Below are positions 1 to 10,882 of a DNA stretch of 64,000 nucleotides, in pieces (the stretch's first letter is position 1; each line of letters starts with the position of its first letter). The stretch is from Nemophila menziesii (lineage: Eukaryota > Streptophyta > Magnoliopsida > Boraginales > Hydrophyllaceae). Location of the stretch: positions 60,504,154 through 60,568,153 of the forward strand of contig JARWIR010000002.1 of the NCBI GenBank assembly GCA_029959085.1, read 5' to 3'. The position numbers and the translations under genes are program-made. The notes beneath the pieces are model-generated. The model made no database searches and was not told the DNA's origin. It worked only from the letters and a program-made list of their open reading frames with translations.

Positions 1-690
1 CTTTGAAAGGTAGCAGGTGCATTACATAATCCAAATGGCATCCTTCGGAAGGAAAATGTACCAAAATGACATGTAAAGGTTGTTTCGTGTTGGTCTTTCG
101 GATCTACATAAATTTGATTATATCTAGAAACCCATCCAAAAAGCAATAATATTCCCTACCAGCCAATTTATCTAACATCTGATCTTTGAAAGGAAGAGGG
201 AAGTGATATTTTCTAGTAGCCTTGTTCAACTTACGATAATCCATACACACTCTCCAACAAACAACGGTCCTCGAGGGAATGACTTCATTCTGAGCATTTA
301 GGACGGTAGAGATACCACCCTTCTTTGGTACGCATTGAACTGGACTCACCCACTCACTACTAGTTACGGGATAGATGATTCCCGCATCTAGTAACTTAAT
401 AACTTCTTTCTTCACCAATTCTTTCATAGCTGGCATTAATCTCCTTTGACCATCAACTGAGCGTGCACTTTCATTAATAAGACTAATCTTATGTTGTCAA
501 TAGGAAGAACTAATACCTTTCATGTCAGCAATAGTCCAACCAATCGCATCTTTATTAGCTCTTAGTACACGCAACAGTTTATCTTCTTGAGGACCTGTTA
601 AATTTGCTAAAGCAATAACAGGTAGAGTGTCATTAGTTCCTAAATACACATACCTCAAGTGTGCTGGTAATGGCTTTTCTTCCAACTACG
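1..690 (-). pseudogene. Element A pol fragment: protease-RT linker and reverse transcriptase fingers/palm
   Basis: Read leftward from 690, the sequence encodes the linker with [18 protein letters not shown], then the RT start with [28 protein letters not shown] and REYYCFLDG. Near position 1 it reaches [15 protein letters not shown] in another frame. It matches elements B and C almost residue for residue at these motifs. At least two frame changes are visible (around 440-500 and near 105), so it cannot encode a working enzyme. The catalytic D-D motif of RT lies beyond the left edge. The frame continues across the solo LTR at 2256. Confidence 0.88.
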
Positions 691-2250
691 TGATGTCTCC
701 CTAATTGTTCTTATTTTCGACCCTCGGGAGACATCATTTTTGGTGTTTATTTAATTAATTTGATAGACTTTTGGACTAAATATGCAATAATATGATTTTC
801 CTCTTTTATTTCTAGCATTTTTAGTTTATTAAGCTTTTGCGCGTAATATTGGTATTTTTAGTGTAAAGTTTACAGGTTTTAGATGTTAGCTAGAAGAGGA
901 ATCCGAGGAGAAAGTCAAAGATCAAAAGATAGAATCAAGACTTGAAGAGAAATCCCGAAGATATTATTTTTAGAGCTGAAAATCCATTTTCCAGGCCATA
1001 GATTGCTGATTTCGAGGTGCTTGAGCGATGATTTAGCCGCTGACCTTTGAAGAGAAAACATTCCTTATCAAGTTACGGAACCTTAGCAACTGGAATGAGG
1101 TAAATCGGAGTCATAACGCATCGGGAAAAGCCGTTTTAGTAAGGTGTATCAGCAGTTACGGGATTTTAGGCTTAGAAAGTGGGCTTGGACATTTAATTAA
1201 TATTCTATTTTCTGGTCCAAGCCCTAGAACGAATTTATGCTTATAAAAGGAGGTCTGGACTTCTATTTTTCATAGAATTCATTCTTTACAATTAAAAACA
1301 TCAGAGAGAAGCAACAGAAGGAAGGAAGAAGAAGCTGCTAGAGCTGGAGTGGGTCTATAGCTCCGTTCTCAGTCATTCCAATTCCGGAAATTAGGTTTCT
1401 TTTATCTTTTATTTGTAATCAATTATGAATTCCATTTATTTTAATTTAGTATTTCGTTTTAATATGAGCTAAACAATTCAGAGTGCTTGAGAACAAACAA
1501 TGGGTGAATCCTAATTTTATGAAATAACGAATGTTGAATTTGGGTTTTTATTGAATTAAACTAAATTAGGGCTTTTACTCTTTTCAATAAATTGAGATTA
1601 TTTTACTGTTTTTAGCGTCATGAACTAGGAACAGGTGTTAGTATTTAGGCTATTCCAATTAGTGGCAATTGGATCATCCTGACGGAGGGTTTAGATACAA
1701 AACCATTTATTCAATCTAGGATAGAAGCTATTGATTCTGACGAACTTAGCTAATTCTAGGGCCAATGAGGTAAAACACTTAAACATCCAACGGTGGATCA
1801 TATTTACCCTGACGGGACTAGTGACACTTTAGGATCGCCTTATAGTCCACCCTGACGGGGGTATAAGGAATTTAGAATCCCGACCATTGTAATTGACCGA
1901 TTTAGCCCTTAAACAATATAAGTTAGGAAGTAAGATTAGGAGGATCCTTGCGTTCTCAAGTACTACATCTCATATTGCGTTTTCACTCATTTTACTTGCG
2001 TCTTAGCTTCTACTTGCATTTTAATATTTGTCTTTCATTCATTCGCGTTAATCAACAAAACCAAACAAAAATTTTATTATCTTTTATTTTTCATAAGTGC
2101 ATCAATCACTACTTTCTAAACATTGTGATCAACCATCCGTCCTTGGAACGAATCTGTATTATCATACATACTACTTGGGACAACCGTACACTTGCGGTTG
2201 TGGTTCGATTAGCATTTACATTTATTTTTAGAACACACAAAGGACCACCA
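691..2250 (+). repeat. Solo LTR (family 1, C-like subtype), target duplication CTACG
   Basis: A 1560-bp LTR begins TGATGTCTCC and ends GGACCACCA. It is bounded by the identical 5-mer CTACG at 686-690 and 2251-2255, and no PBS follows it. This is a solo LTR left by recombination between the two LTRs of a complete element. Its upstream part resembles element C (TATGCAATAATATGATTTTCC) rather than element B. A TATA box lies at 1242-1248. It splits the pol frame of element A. The 107-codon frame that runs from inside it past its end is fortuitous. Confidence 0.95.
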
Positions 2251-2255
2251 CTACG

Positions 2256-3555
2256 TAGGAGATTCAATTGATGGTTTCATTTTAGTAACTATCTCCTCCG
2301 GTTCTCTCATAAGTTCATAGGCAGGACGCCTATATTTCAGATTCTTGGAATTAAGAGCTGCCACTGATTCGGCGAGCTCTTCCATCATCTCAGGTAAGTC
2401 AAGTGTCAAGGCAGACTGCAAGATATCATCATAATTAAAACAATCAAATACCTCTTGTGTGGCATGTTCCGCTACATCCATTCAGAAGCAATCTCCTTGA
2501 ACATCTGGAAACTTCATAGCCTTAAACACGTTGAACTTTACCTCCTCGTCTTGGATTCGCATAGTCAATTGTCCGCTTTCTACATTAATTAAAGTACGCC
2601 CTGTGGCTAAGAATGGTCGTCCCAAAATGATGGGGACATTCCTATTTGCGTCGTATTCAAGAATAACAAAATCAACGGGAAAAATTAAAGTACCTGCCTC
2701 GATGATGACATCATCTATTCATCCCTCAGGATGTGTGAGGGATCTGTCAGCCATTTGTAAGACCATAGAGGCTGGTCTCACATCTCCCATCTTCAACTTC
2801 ACAAAAATTGATTTGGGCATAAGATTAATACTTGCACCCGATTCGCATAAAGCTTTTCCTTGCCACTCATTACCAATTGAAATCGGAATCGTAAAACTCC
2901 CAGGATCAAGTAAATTAGGTGGAAACTTACTTTGACAGATTGCGCTACACTAATCTGGCAATCCTATCATCTAATTATCACAACATGGCCTCTTATTGGT
3001 GATGACCCTCTTCAAGAACTTTACATACTTTTGTATATCTTTAATAGCTTCTAAAAACGGTATGTTAATGTTCAAACCTCCCATCCTATTTAAGAATCTT
3101 TGATAATCAGCCATATCTCCTTTTTTCTGAACTCTTGAGGGAAAAGGTGGAGGAGGATGGGGTTTTACAACATCATTCTTCTTAGGAATGTTTGGAATCT
3201 TCTCCACTTCTAGCACTTCAGGTTTATCATCTTTTTCTACCACATCCTTTACGGGATTTTCTTTTTTGGTAACTTCTTTTTCTTTCATAACAGGAAAAGG
3301 AGGTGGGGGAAACTGCTTACCACTTCTTAGCGCTATAGCATTAAAATCTTCATTTTGTCTCGGATTTTCAGTGTCACTAGGGAGGGTCCCTTGTGGACGC
3401 TGCTGTATTTTCTTTTCTATTTGAGCCATTTGATTCTCTAACAACTTAATTGCTACAATAGAATATTGTTGATCTTGACAAGCTTTTTTCTGAAGGGCGA
3501 TTAATTTCTCTAAAGTTTGATGAATATCTACTGCATATTCTTCAGGTTGAGCAGG
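2256..3555 (-). pseudogene. Element A gag C-terminus and protease
   Basis: Read leftward from 3555 this is the Lys/Glu/Pro-rich gag tail (QRPQGTLPSDTENP, PPPPFPSRVQKKGD, NIPFLEAIKDI), then the aspartic protease (about 2935 to 2482) with INLMPKS and [14 protein letters not shown], then the linker ATQEVFDCFNYDDILQSALT. At the active site, where B and C have DLGAS, this copy reads ESGAS, so the catalytic Asp is lost. Stops interrupt it near 2480 and 2720. Element B is inserted at its right edge, in the gag region. Confidence 0.88.
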
Positions 3556-5116
3556 TGATGTCTCCCTAATTGTTCTTATTTTCGACCCTTGGGAGACATC
3601 ATATTTGGTGTTTATTTGATTAATATGATAGACTTTTGGACTAAATTTACAATAATCCGGAATTACCTTTTTATTTCTAGCATTTTTAATTTATTAAACT
3701 TTTGCGCGTAATATTGGTATTTTTAGTGTAAAGTTTACTGGTTTTAGATGTTAGCTAGGAGAGGAATCCGAGGAGAAAGTCAAAGATCGTGAATTAGAGT
3801 CAAGACTTGAAGATAAATCCCGAAGATATTATTTTTAGAGCTGAAAATCCACTTTCCAGGCCATAGAGTGCTGATTTCGAGGTGCTTAAGCGATGATTTA
3901 GCCGCTGACCTTTGAAGAGAAAACATTCCTTATCGAGCTACGGAACTTTAGCAACTGGAATGAGGTCAATCGGAGTCATAACGCATTGGGAAAAGCCGTT
4001 TTAGTGAAGGTGTATCAGCAGTTACGGGATTTTGGGCTTAGAAAGTGGGCTTGGACATTTAATTAATATTCTATTTTCTGGTCCAAGCCCTAGAACGAAT
4101 TTATGCTTATAAAAGGAGGTCTGGACTTCTATTTTTCACACAATTCACATTCCACAAGATTAAACACCAGAGAGAAGCAACTGAAGGAAGAAAGAAGAAG
4201 CTACAAGAGCTGGAGTGGGTCTATAGCTCCGTTCGTAGTCATTCCAATTCCGGAAATTAGGTTCTTTTTATATTTTAATTTTGTAAACAATATGAATTCA
4301 ATTTCTTTTAATTTAGTTTTTAATTTTAATATGAGCTAAACTTTTCATAGTGCTTGAGAACAAACAATGGGTGAATCTTAATTTTATGAAATAACGAATG
4401 TTGAATTTGGGTTTATGCTAAATTAAATTAGATTGGGTTTATTACTCTTTTCGATAATTTGTGATTATTTACTGATTTTAGAGTCGCGAACTAAGATTAG
4501 GTATTAGTATCTAAGCTATTCCACATAAGTGGCGTGTGGATCATCCTGACGGAGGGTTTAGGTATAGAATTAATTATTCAATCTAGGATAAAAGCTATTG
4601 ATTCTGACGAACTTAGCTAATTCTAGGGCCAATGAGGTAAAACACTTAATCATCCAACGGTGGATCATATTTACCCTGACGGGACTAGTGACACTTTAGG
4701 ATTGCCTTATAGTCCACCCTGACGGGGGTATAAGGAATTTAGAATCCCGACCATTGTAATCGACCAATTTAGCCCTTAAACAACATAAGTTAGGAAGTAA
4801 GATTAGGAGGATCCTTGCGTTCTCAAGTACTACATCTCATATTGCGTTTTCACTTATTTTACTTGCGTCTTAGCTTCTACTTGCATTTTAATATTTGTCT
4901 TTCATTCATTAGCTTTAATCAACAAAACCAAACAAATATCTTATAATCTTTTATTTTCATAAGTGCATCAATCATTACTTGCCAAACATTGTGATCAACC
5001 ATCCGTCCTTGGAACGAATCTGTATTATCATACATACTACTTGGGATAACCGTACACTTGCGGTTGTGGTTCGATTAGCATTTGCATTTATTTGTAGAAC
5101 ACACAAAGGACCACCA
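3556..5116 (+). repeat. Element B 5' LTR
   Basis: Begins TGATGTCTCC and ends GGACCACCA, with TG...CA termini, directly followed by the PBS. It contains a TATA box at 4108-4114 and, downstream of it, four CTGACG motifs (4545, 4603, 4675 and 4718). The 78-codon frame at 4103-4339 starts before the likely transcription start and recurs in the 3' LTR only because the LTRs are copies. Confidence 0.96.
4108..4114 (+). promoter_or_regulatory. LTR promoter TATA box (element B)
   Basis: TATAAAA in the context CTTATAAAAGGAGG. The same box is at 15372-15378 (B 3' LTR), 44438-44444 and 55596-55602 (C LTRs), 1242-1248 (solo LTR) and, on the minus strand, 42664-42670. Transcription should begin about 30 bases downstream. 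This is inferred from position and was not measured. Confidence 0.7.
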
Positions 5117-5122
5117 AGTTTT

Positions 5123-5140
5123 TGGCGCCGCTGCCGGGGA
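5123..5140 (+). other. Primer binding site, tRNA-Asp type (element B)
   Basis: TGGCGCCGCTGCCGGGGA, six bases after the LTR end, is complementary to the 3' end of plant tRNA-Asp with one apparent mismatch at the ninth base, judged from memory of that tRNA. This is the usual minus-strand primer of Athila elements. Confidence 0.85.
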
Positions 5141-5249
5141 CGGTAGCGTGTGACCACGGTGTTTATCCTTTAGTGATAAGTGCATTTATTTTATTTTATC
5201 AGTTTTACGCTTTTTTTTGTTAGCTTTTTCAGGTTTTTAGGTTTGGTGT

Positions 5250-7748
5250 ATGCGAAGAAGGCTATTCAAGGATCTAGAGCCAGGACCTCCGATCCTTAGT
5301 AATCCAGAATCGTTGATCAGACTTGCGAACAGAAGAAGAAGAGAACGAGAAGCTTTAGAAGTAGAAGAATTAAGTAACAGAATGGAGAATATCACTATTC
5401 ATGGTCAACAGAATGGACAAGGCCAGTTAGATGCAAATGGCCAACCTTTAGCTCCAGGCGTTATTCCTCAAGTTCAACCACTAAATCCTAATCCTCAAGT
5501 TCAGATCGTGATGAATCAAGATCCATGGTTTACTAATGGTCCTCCAGAAGTTCCATTCCGTGCTCCAGCTATAGGAGTAGGTGCTCCAGATATTTATGTT
5601 CCGAGATTCCGTCCAGATTCGGGTATGCTAGCTCAGTTCCAAAACTTTGGAAATTTTCGCGGAAGACCATCGGAAGATCCTCTTAGAGCGGTACAGAAAT
5701 TTAAACAGATATGTGATTCTTATATCACACAAGGGGTTTCAAGAGAACAGATGTATTTTGCTGCTTTTAAATTCTTTGTCATTGATGGAGCAAGTGAATG
5801 GCACGATACGCAAGATCCTACGAAGATTACTAATTGGGACCAATTAGAGATTGCGTTCTTTGACAGGTATTACCCAAGTAACATGAGGTTAGATGCTGAA
5901 TTAGAATTGACACATTTCCGTCAAGAGTATAAGGAAACTGTGGGTAGGAGTTGGACAAGATTTCAGATGTGTTTGCGGAAAGTTCCCAATCATGGCTTTT
6001 CGGAACAACAACAGTTAAAGATCTTTTATAGAGGCCTTGATGGAACTTCGAGAGAGAAGTTGGATACGCTATGTGGAGCAGGTTTTCTTCAAGTTCAACC
6101 CGCTCATGCCAAGATCATTTTAGAGAGAACAGTCAAGAATGAAGTTGGGTGGAGCTCAGTAAGAACACCAGTTAAGGGAGTAAATAATGTTGACATGGAA
6201 GAGAAATTTGCTACGTTTGAGAATAAGATCCAGAATACCATAGAGCAACAATTGAAGCAGCTTACTCTAGCTGTGAAAGAAGGATTTTCGGGTAAGAAGG
6301 TAGCTGTGCATGCTGCACAAGAGGTGTATATGTGTTCGATTTGTAAGGTAGATGATCATGATGAGGAAAGTTGTCCGAATAACCAAGAATCAGTGAATTT
6401 TATGTCCAATAGAGGTAATTTCAATTCAAGTGGTAATGGATATCAGCCTAACAGAAACCATCCTGGGTTTCAATACTCAAAACCTAATGGGGCAGCCAAT
6501 CCTACTTACGCGTATCAGCCGCGTCCTCAAGGCAACAACTATAATTCAAGACCACACAACAATCATCAAGGAGGACAGAATCAAAACAATTATGTGCAAA
6601 GACAAGCTCCTCAGAATACCTACGATGAGAATTTAAACCAGAAAGCTCTACCTGCCCATCCACAAGAAGGAGTAGTTACCCTTCAGAAAACCGTTGAAAA
6701 TTTGATTGCTCTTCAAACACAAGCTTTGGAACGTCAGAACGCAGCTGAAGCGAATATGAAGATTTTCCAGAATCAGCTAAGTCAAATTAATAAACAGCTG
6801 AATCAGCGTCCACAAGGGCAACTTCCTAGCGATACGGAAAATCCAACACAACGTGAAGATTGCAAGGCTGTTACATTAAGAAGTGGTAAGAACCTTCCTC
6901 CACCTCCTTTTCCCGTTATGAAAGAGAAAGAATTTCCAAGAAAAGAAAAGGAAGTGGGTGAGAAAGAGAAAGAGAATGAGAAAGATAGTGAGGTTGAAGA
7001 AATCGAAAGACCAAGAGAAGTTCTGAAAAAGAAAGATGAAATTGTAAGCAATCGCCCTCCACCACCGTTTCCATCGCGAGTTCAGAAAAACGGTGATATG
7101 GTTGATTTTCAGAAGTTCTTTAATAGAGTGAAGGGTCTGAGTATTAATATTCCGTTACTTGAGGCGATTCGAGATATTCCTAAGTATACGAAGTTTTTGA
7201 AGAGGGCCCTCACTAACAAAAGGCCTTATTGTGATAATGAGATGATTGGCCTTCCGGAAGAGTGTAGTGCGATTTGCCAGAGTAAATTACCTCCAAAGTT
7301 AGTTGATCCGGGGAGTTTCACGATTCCTATTTCAATTGGAGAAGAATGGAAAGGAAAGGCGTTATGTGACTTGGGGGCAAGCATCAACTTGATGCCCAAG
7401 TCAGTCTTTGATAAGCTTAAAATTGGAAATGCAAGACCTACCTCTATGGTCTTGCAAATGGCGGACAGGTCTCTTGCTTATCCTGAAGGCCGCATTGAGG
7501 ATGTTCTTGTTAAGGCAGGTACACTTATATTTCCTGTTGATTTCGTAATTCTTGAATACAATTCAGATAGAAATGTCCCCATTATTTTGGGTAGACCGTT
7601 CCTAGCTACAGGGAGAACATTGATCGATGTAGAAAATGGCGAATTGACAATGAGGATACAAGATGAGGAAGTGAAATTCAATGTATTTCGAGCTATGAAA
7701 TTCCCAGATTCTCAGGAAGATTGCTTCAGAATGGATGTAGTAGAGTAA
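5250..7748 (+). CDS. gag: Element B Gag and aspartic protease (N-terminal part of a broken gag-pol polyprotein)
   Basis: 832 codons from ATG at 5250, 110 bases after the PBS. Residues about 60-110 are Pro/Gln rich. Residues about 125-290 are the Ty3/gypsy retrotransposon gag domain (SEWHDTQDPTKITNWDQLE, FYRGLDG). Near residue 362 is a zinc knuckle C-x2-C-x4-H-x4-C (CSICKVDDHDEESC). Residues about 375-470 are Asn/Gln/Gly rich. A charged Lys/Glu tract follows at about 550-600 and then PPPPFPSRVQK. The protease spans about 690-800, with its active site DLGASINLMPKS near residue 706 and [13 protein letters not shown]. The frame ends at TAA 7746-7748, where element C has CAA in the same context, so this is a premature stop inside the polyprotein. 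Gag forms the cytoplasmic virus-like particle and protease cuts the polyprotein. Confidence 0.93.
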   Translation: MRRRLFKDLEPGPPILSNPESLIRLANRRRREREALEVEELSNRMENITIHGQQNGQGQLDANGQPLAPGVIPQVQPLNPNPQVQIVMNQDPWFTNGPPEVPFRAPAIGVGAPDIYVPRFRPDSGMLAQFQNFGNFRGRPSEDPLRAVQKFKQICDSYITQGVSREQMYFAAFKFFVIDGASEWHDTQDPTKITNWDQLEIAFFDRYYPSNMRLDAELELTHFRQEYKETVGRSWTRFQMCLRKVPNHGFSEQQQLKIFYRGLDGTSREKLDTLCGAGFLQVQPAHAKIILERTVKNEVGWSSVRTPVKGVNNVDMEEKFATFENKIQNTIEQQLKQLTLAVKEGFSGKKVAVHAAQEVYMCSICKVDDHDEESCPNNQESVNFMSNRGNFNSSGNGYQPNRNHPGFQYSKPNGAANPTYAYQPRPQGNNYNSRPHNNHQGGQNQNNYVQRQAPQNTYDENLNQKALPAHPQEGVVTLQKTVENLIALQTQALERQNAAEANMKIFQNQLSQINKQLNQRPQGQLPSDTENPTQREDCKAVTLRSGKNLPPPPFPVMKEKEFPRKEKEVGEKEKENEKDSEVEEIERPREVLKKKDEIVSNRPPPPFPSRVQKNGDMVDFQKFFNRVKGLSINIPLLEAIRDIPKYTKFLKRALTNKRPYCDNEMIGLPEECSAICQSKLPPKLVDPGSFTIPISIGEEWKGKALCDLGASINLMPKSVFDKLKIGNARPTSMVLQMADRSLAYPEGRIEDVLVKAGTLIFPVDFVILEYNSDRNVPIILGRPFLATGRTLIDVENGELTMRIQDEEVKFNVFRAMKFPDSQEDCFRMDVVE

Positions 7749-9953
7749 GCATCGCAAGAGGTATTTAATTGCTTAAATTTTGATGATATCTTGCAGGCTG
7801 CTTTGACATTAGATTCACCTGAGATGATGGAGGAGCTTACCGAAACAGTGGCAGCTCTAAATTCTGAAAATCCGAAGTATAGGCGTCTTGCCTATGAACC
7901 TGTGAGAGAACCGGGGGAGATTATTCCTAAAAAGAAGCCTTCAATTGAATCTCCTCCGGAGTTGGAAGAAAAGCCATTGCCAGCACACTTGAGGTATGCT
8001 TATTTGGGTACTAATGAAACTCTACCTGTTATTGTTTCAGCTAATTTAACAGGTCCTCAAGAAGATAAACTGTTGCGTGTGTTAAGAGCCAACAAAGAAG
8101 CAATAGGTTGGACAATTACTGACATCAAAGGTATTAGTCCATCCTATTGTCAACACAAAATCATACTTGAAGATGTTAACGCACGCTCAGTTGAAGGCCA
8201 AAGGAGATTGATGCCCGTGATGAAAGATGTGGTAAAGAAAGAAGTGTTCAAGCTGTTAGATGCGGGGATTATTTATCCCATTTCGAGTGGTGAATGGGTG
8301 AGTCCGGTTCAGTGTGTACCAAAGAAAGGAGGAATGACAACAATTCTTAATGATAAAAATGAGGCGATTCCTTCAAGAACGGTAGTAGGTTGGAGAGTTT
8401 GCATGGATTACAGAAAGCTGCACAAGGCCACCAGAAAAGATCATTTCCCTCTACCCTTCATTGATCAGATGTTAGACAAATTAGCCGGAAGGGAATATTA
8501 CTGTTTCTTGGATGGTTACTCCGGGTACAATCAGATTTACGTGGCTCCAGAAGATCAACATAAGACTACTTTTACATGCCCTTTTGGTACGTTTGCATAT
8601 CGCAGAATGCCATTTGGGTTGTGTAATGCTCCCGCTACTTTTCAAAGGTGCATGATGGCCATCTTCTGGGATATGATTTATAATTTCCTAGAAGTGTTTA
8701 TGGACAATTTCTCCGTGTTTGGTGATGATTTTGATAAGTGTTTGGATAACTTGGAGAAAGTGTTGGTTAGATGCAAGGAATCAGACTTGGTGTTAAACTG
8801 GGAGAAGTGTCATTTCATGGTTCGCGAAGGTATTTTTCTAGGTCACAAAGTTTCGAGTGCTGGATTAGAAGTTGATAGAGCAAAGATAGAGGTAATTAAA
8901 ACTCTTCCCCCTCCTGTTTCTGTTAAAGGGGTAAGGAGTTTTCTTAGCCATGCTGGCTTTTATAGGCGTTTTATTATGGATTTTTCTAAGATTGCTAAAC
9001 CGTTATGCAACTTACTCGAAAAGGATTGCAAATTCCTTTTTGATGAAGCTTGTTTAGCGGCCTTCAAAGCAATCAAAGAAAAGCTTATTTCTGCTCCTAT
9101 AGTGTTACCTCCAGATTGGAATTTACCGTTTGAGGTTATGTGTGATGCGAGTGATTTGTGTATGGGAGCTGTATTAGGACAAAGAAAAGAGAAGGTTTTT
9201 CATTCGATTTACTATGCTAGTAAAACTTTTAGTGGTGCTCAGATCAATTACACAGTTACAGAAAAGGAGTTGCTAGCAGTTGTCTATTCGTTTGATAAAT
9301 TTCGCTCTTATCTTCTTGGAGCGAAAGTTATTGTTTATACAGATCATTCCGCGATCAGATTTCTTATGGAGAAGAAAGATGCGAAACCAAGGTTAATCAG
9401 ATGGGTGCTATTGCTTCAAGAGTTCGATTTAGAGATCAAAGATAGAAAGGGTTGTGAGAATCAGGTTGCAGATCATCTATCGCGTTTAGAGGGTTCAGAG
9501 ATGAATAGTGGTACTGAAGCAGTTAGAGAAGAGTTTCCTGATGAGAGTTTATTCGTTGTTAGAGATTATGAGGCTCCGTGGTATGCAGATATTGCGAATT
9601 TAGTGGTGAGTGGTGTTTTTCCTGAAGGTTCTACTTATCAAGAAAGAAAGAGGTTAGCTCATCGTGCTAGACAGTTCTTTTGGGAGGATCCGTTCCTCTA
9701 TAAAGTTTGTGCTGACCAAATGATACGAAGATGTGTAGCAAGGGAAGAGACTCAAGCCATTATAGCTGGATGCCATGATTCACTATATGGAGGACATTTC
9801 AAAGGAGACAGAACTGCTGCGAAGGTATTTCAATCAGGTTTTTACTGCCTTCTCTTATTAAAGATTGTCATGAATATGTTAAGAAATGTACGAGATGCCA
9901 GTTTACCGGAAACATATCTAAGAGGGATGAGATGCCGCGTAATAATGTGTTAG
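7749..9953 (+). pseudogene. pol: Element B Pol: reverse transcriptase, RNase H and integrase N-terminus
   Basis: The same frame as gag continues after the stop at 7746 ([20 protein letters not shown]). RT motifs: [59 protein letters not shown]. The catalytic box reads [12 protein letters not shown] where element C has [12 protein letters not shown], so the second catalytic Asp is Asn here. RNase H follows ([40 protein letters not shown]). The integrase zinc finger begins ([18 protein letters not shown]) but one base is missing near 9848 compared with element C, which shifts the frame and ends it at 9953. The protein would act in the cytoplasmic particle to make cDNA, but this copy should be inactive. 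Confidence 0.93.
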
Positions 9954-10882
9954 AGGTTGAGATATTCGATGTGTGGGGAATAGACTTTATGGGTCCTTTC
10001 GTTCCTTCAAATGGTAACCTCAACATCTTATTAGCTGTTGATTATGTGTCTAAGTGGGTAGAAGCGGTGGCTTTACCTACTAATGATTCACGAGTGGAGA
10101 TCAAGTTTTTGAAATCACATATTTTCACTAGACATGGCACACCTAGAGTGATTATTAGCGATGGTGGATCTCATTTCGTTAATAAATATCTGAAGACTGT
10201 TCTAGAGAAATATGGAGTTAGACACTGTGTATCTACTGCATATCATCCACAATCCAATGGTCAAGCTGAAGTTTCGAACCGTGAAGTCAAGTCAATCCTA
10301 GAGAAAACCGTTGGTCCTACAAGAAAAGATTGGTCAATGAAGTTAGATGATGCGTTGTGGGCCTATCGTACTGCGTTTAAGACTCCAGTTGGAGCATCTC
10401 CCTATCGTATGGTGTATGGTAAGGCTTGTCACTTACCTTTAGAGCTTGAAATGGGTGCCTATTGGGCAATTGCGCAGTTGAACTTAGATCCTATCTTAGC
10501 CGGAAAGAATCGTATGATGAAGCTTAATGAACCTGACGAATTCCGATTGCATGCTTATGAAAATGCCAAACTTTACAAAGAAAACACAAAGAAATGGCAT
10601 GACAATCGGATTCGTACAAAGAACTTTGAAGTGGGGCAAAGAGTGTTAAAGTATAACTCAAAGTTCAGCAATTATCCGGGTAAGTTAAGATCTAAGTGGT
10701 CAGGTCCATACATAGTGACCAAAGTTACACCTCATGGGGAGATAGAAATAGAACATCCACTAGAGAACCGTACCTTTATGGTTAACGGTCACAGATTGAA
10801 GATATACTATGGAGGTGAAGATACCAATCGCTTGGAAGATCCACATCCCGGGGAGGTCATGTATCTCCTTGAGACTCCTTAG
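9932..10882 (+). pseudogene. Element B integrase core and C-terminal domain (shifted frame)
   Basis: After the frameshift near 9848 the integrase continues in a second frame. The catalytic D,D-35-E core is visible: [18 protein letters not shown] and [17 protein letters not shown]. These are followed by [16 protein letters not shown] and the C-terminal GPY/F-type module ([20 protein letters not shown]). No chromodomain follows, as expected for the Athila branch. The frame stops at 10882. Element C carries the matching frame to 51207. Confidence 0.92.

Noticed and set aside
1948..2271. 107-codon frame at the end of the solo LTR
   Set aside because: It crosses the LTR boundary and target duplication into element A, so it is fortuitous.
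2531..2935. 134-codon plus-strand frame
   Set aside because: It is the reverse complement of the element A protease; the minus strand has the recognisable motifs.
4103..4339. 78-codon frame in the B 5' LTR, identical at 15367-15603
   Set aside because: It begins at or before the TATA box, upstream of the likely transcript start, and is identical only because the two LTRs are copies.
5123..5140. tRNA-like GGCGCC...CCGGGGA sequences as tRNA gene pieces
   Set aside because: Only 18 bases match and they sit directly after LTR ends; they are primer binding sites.
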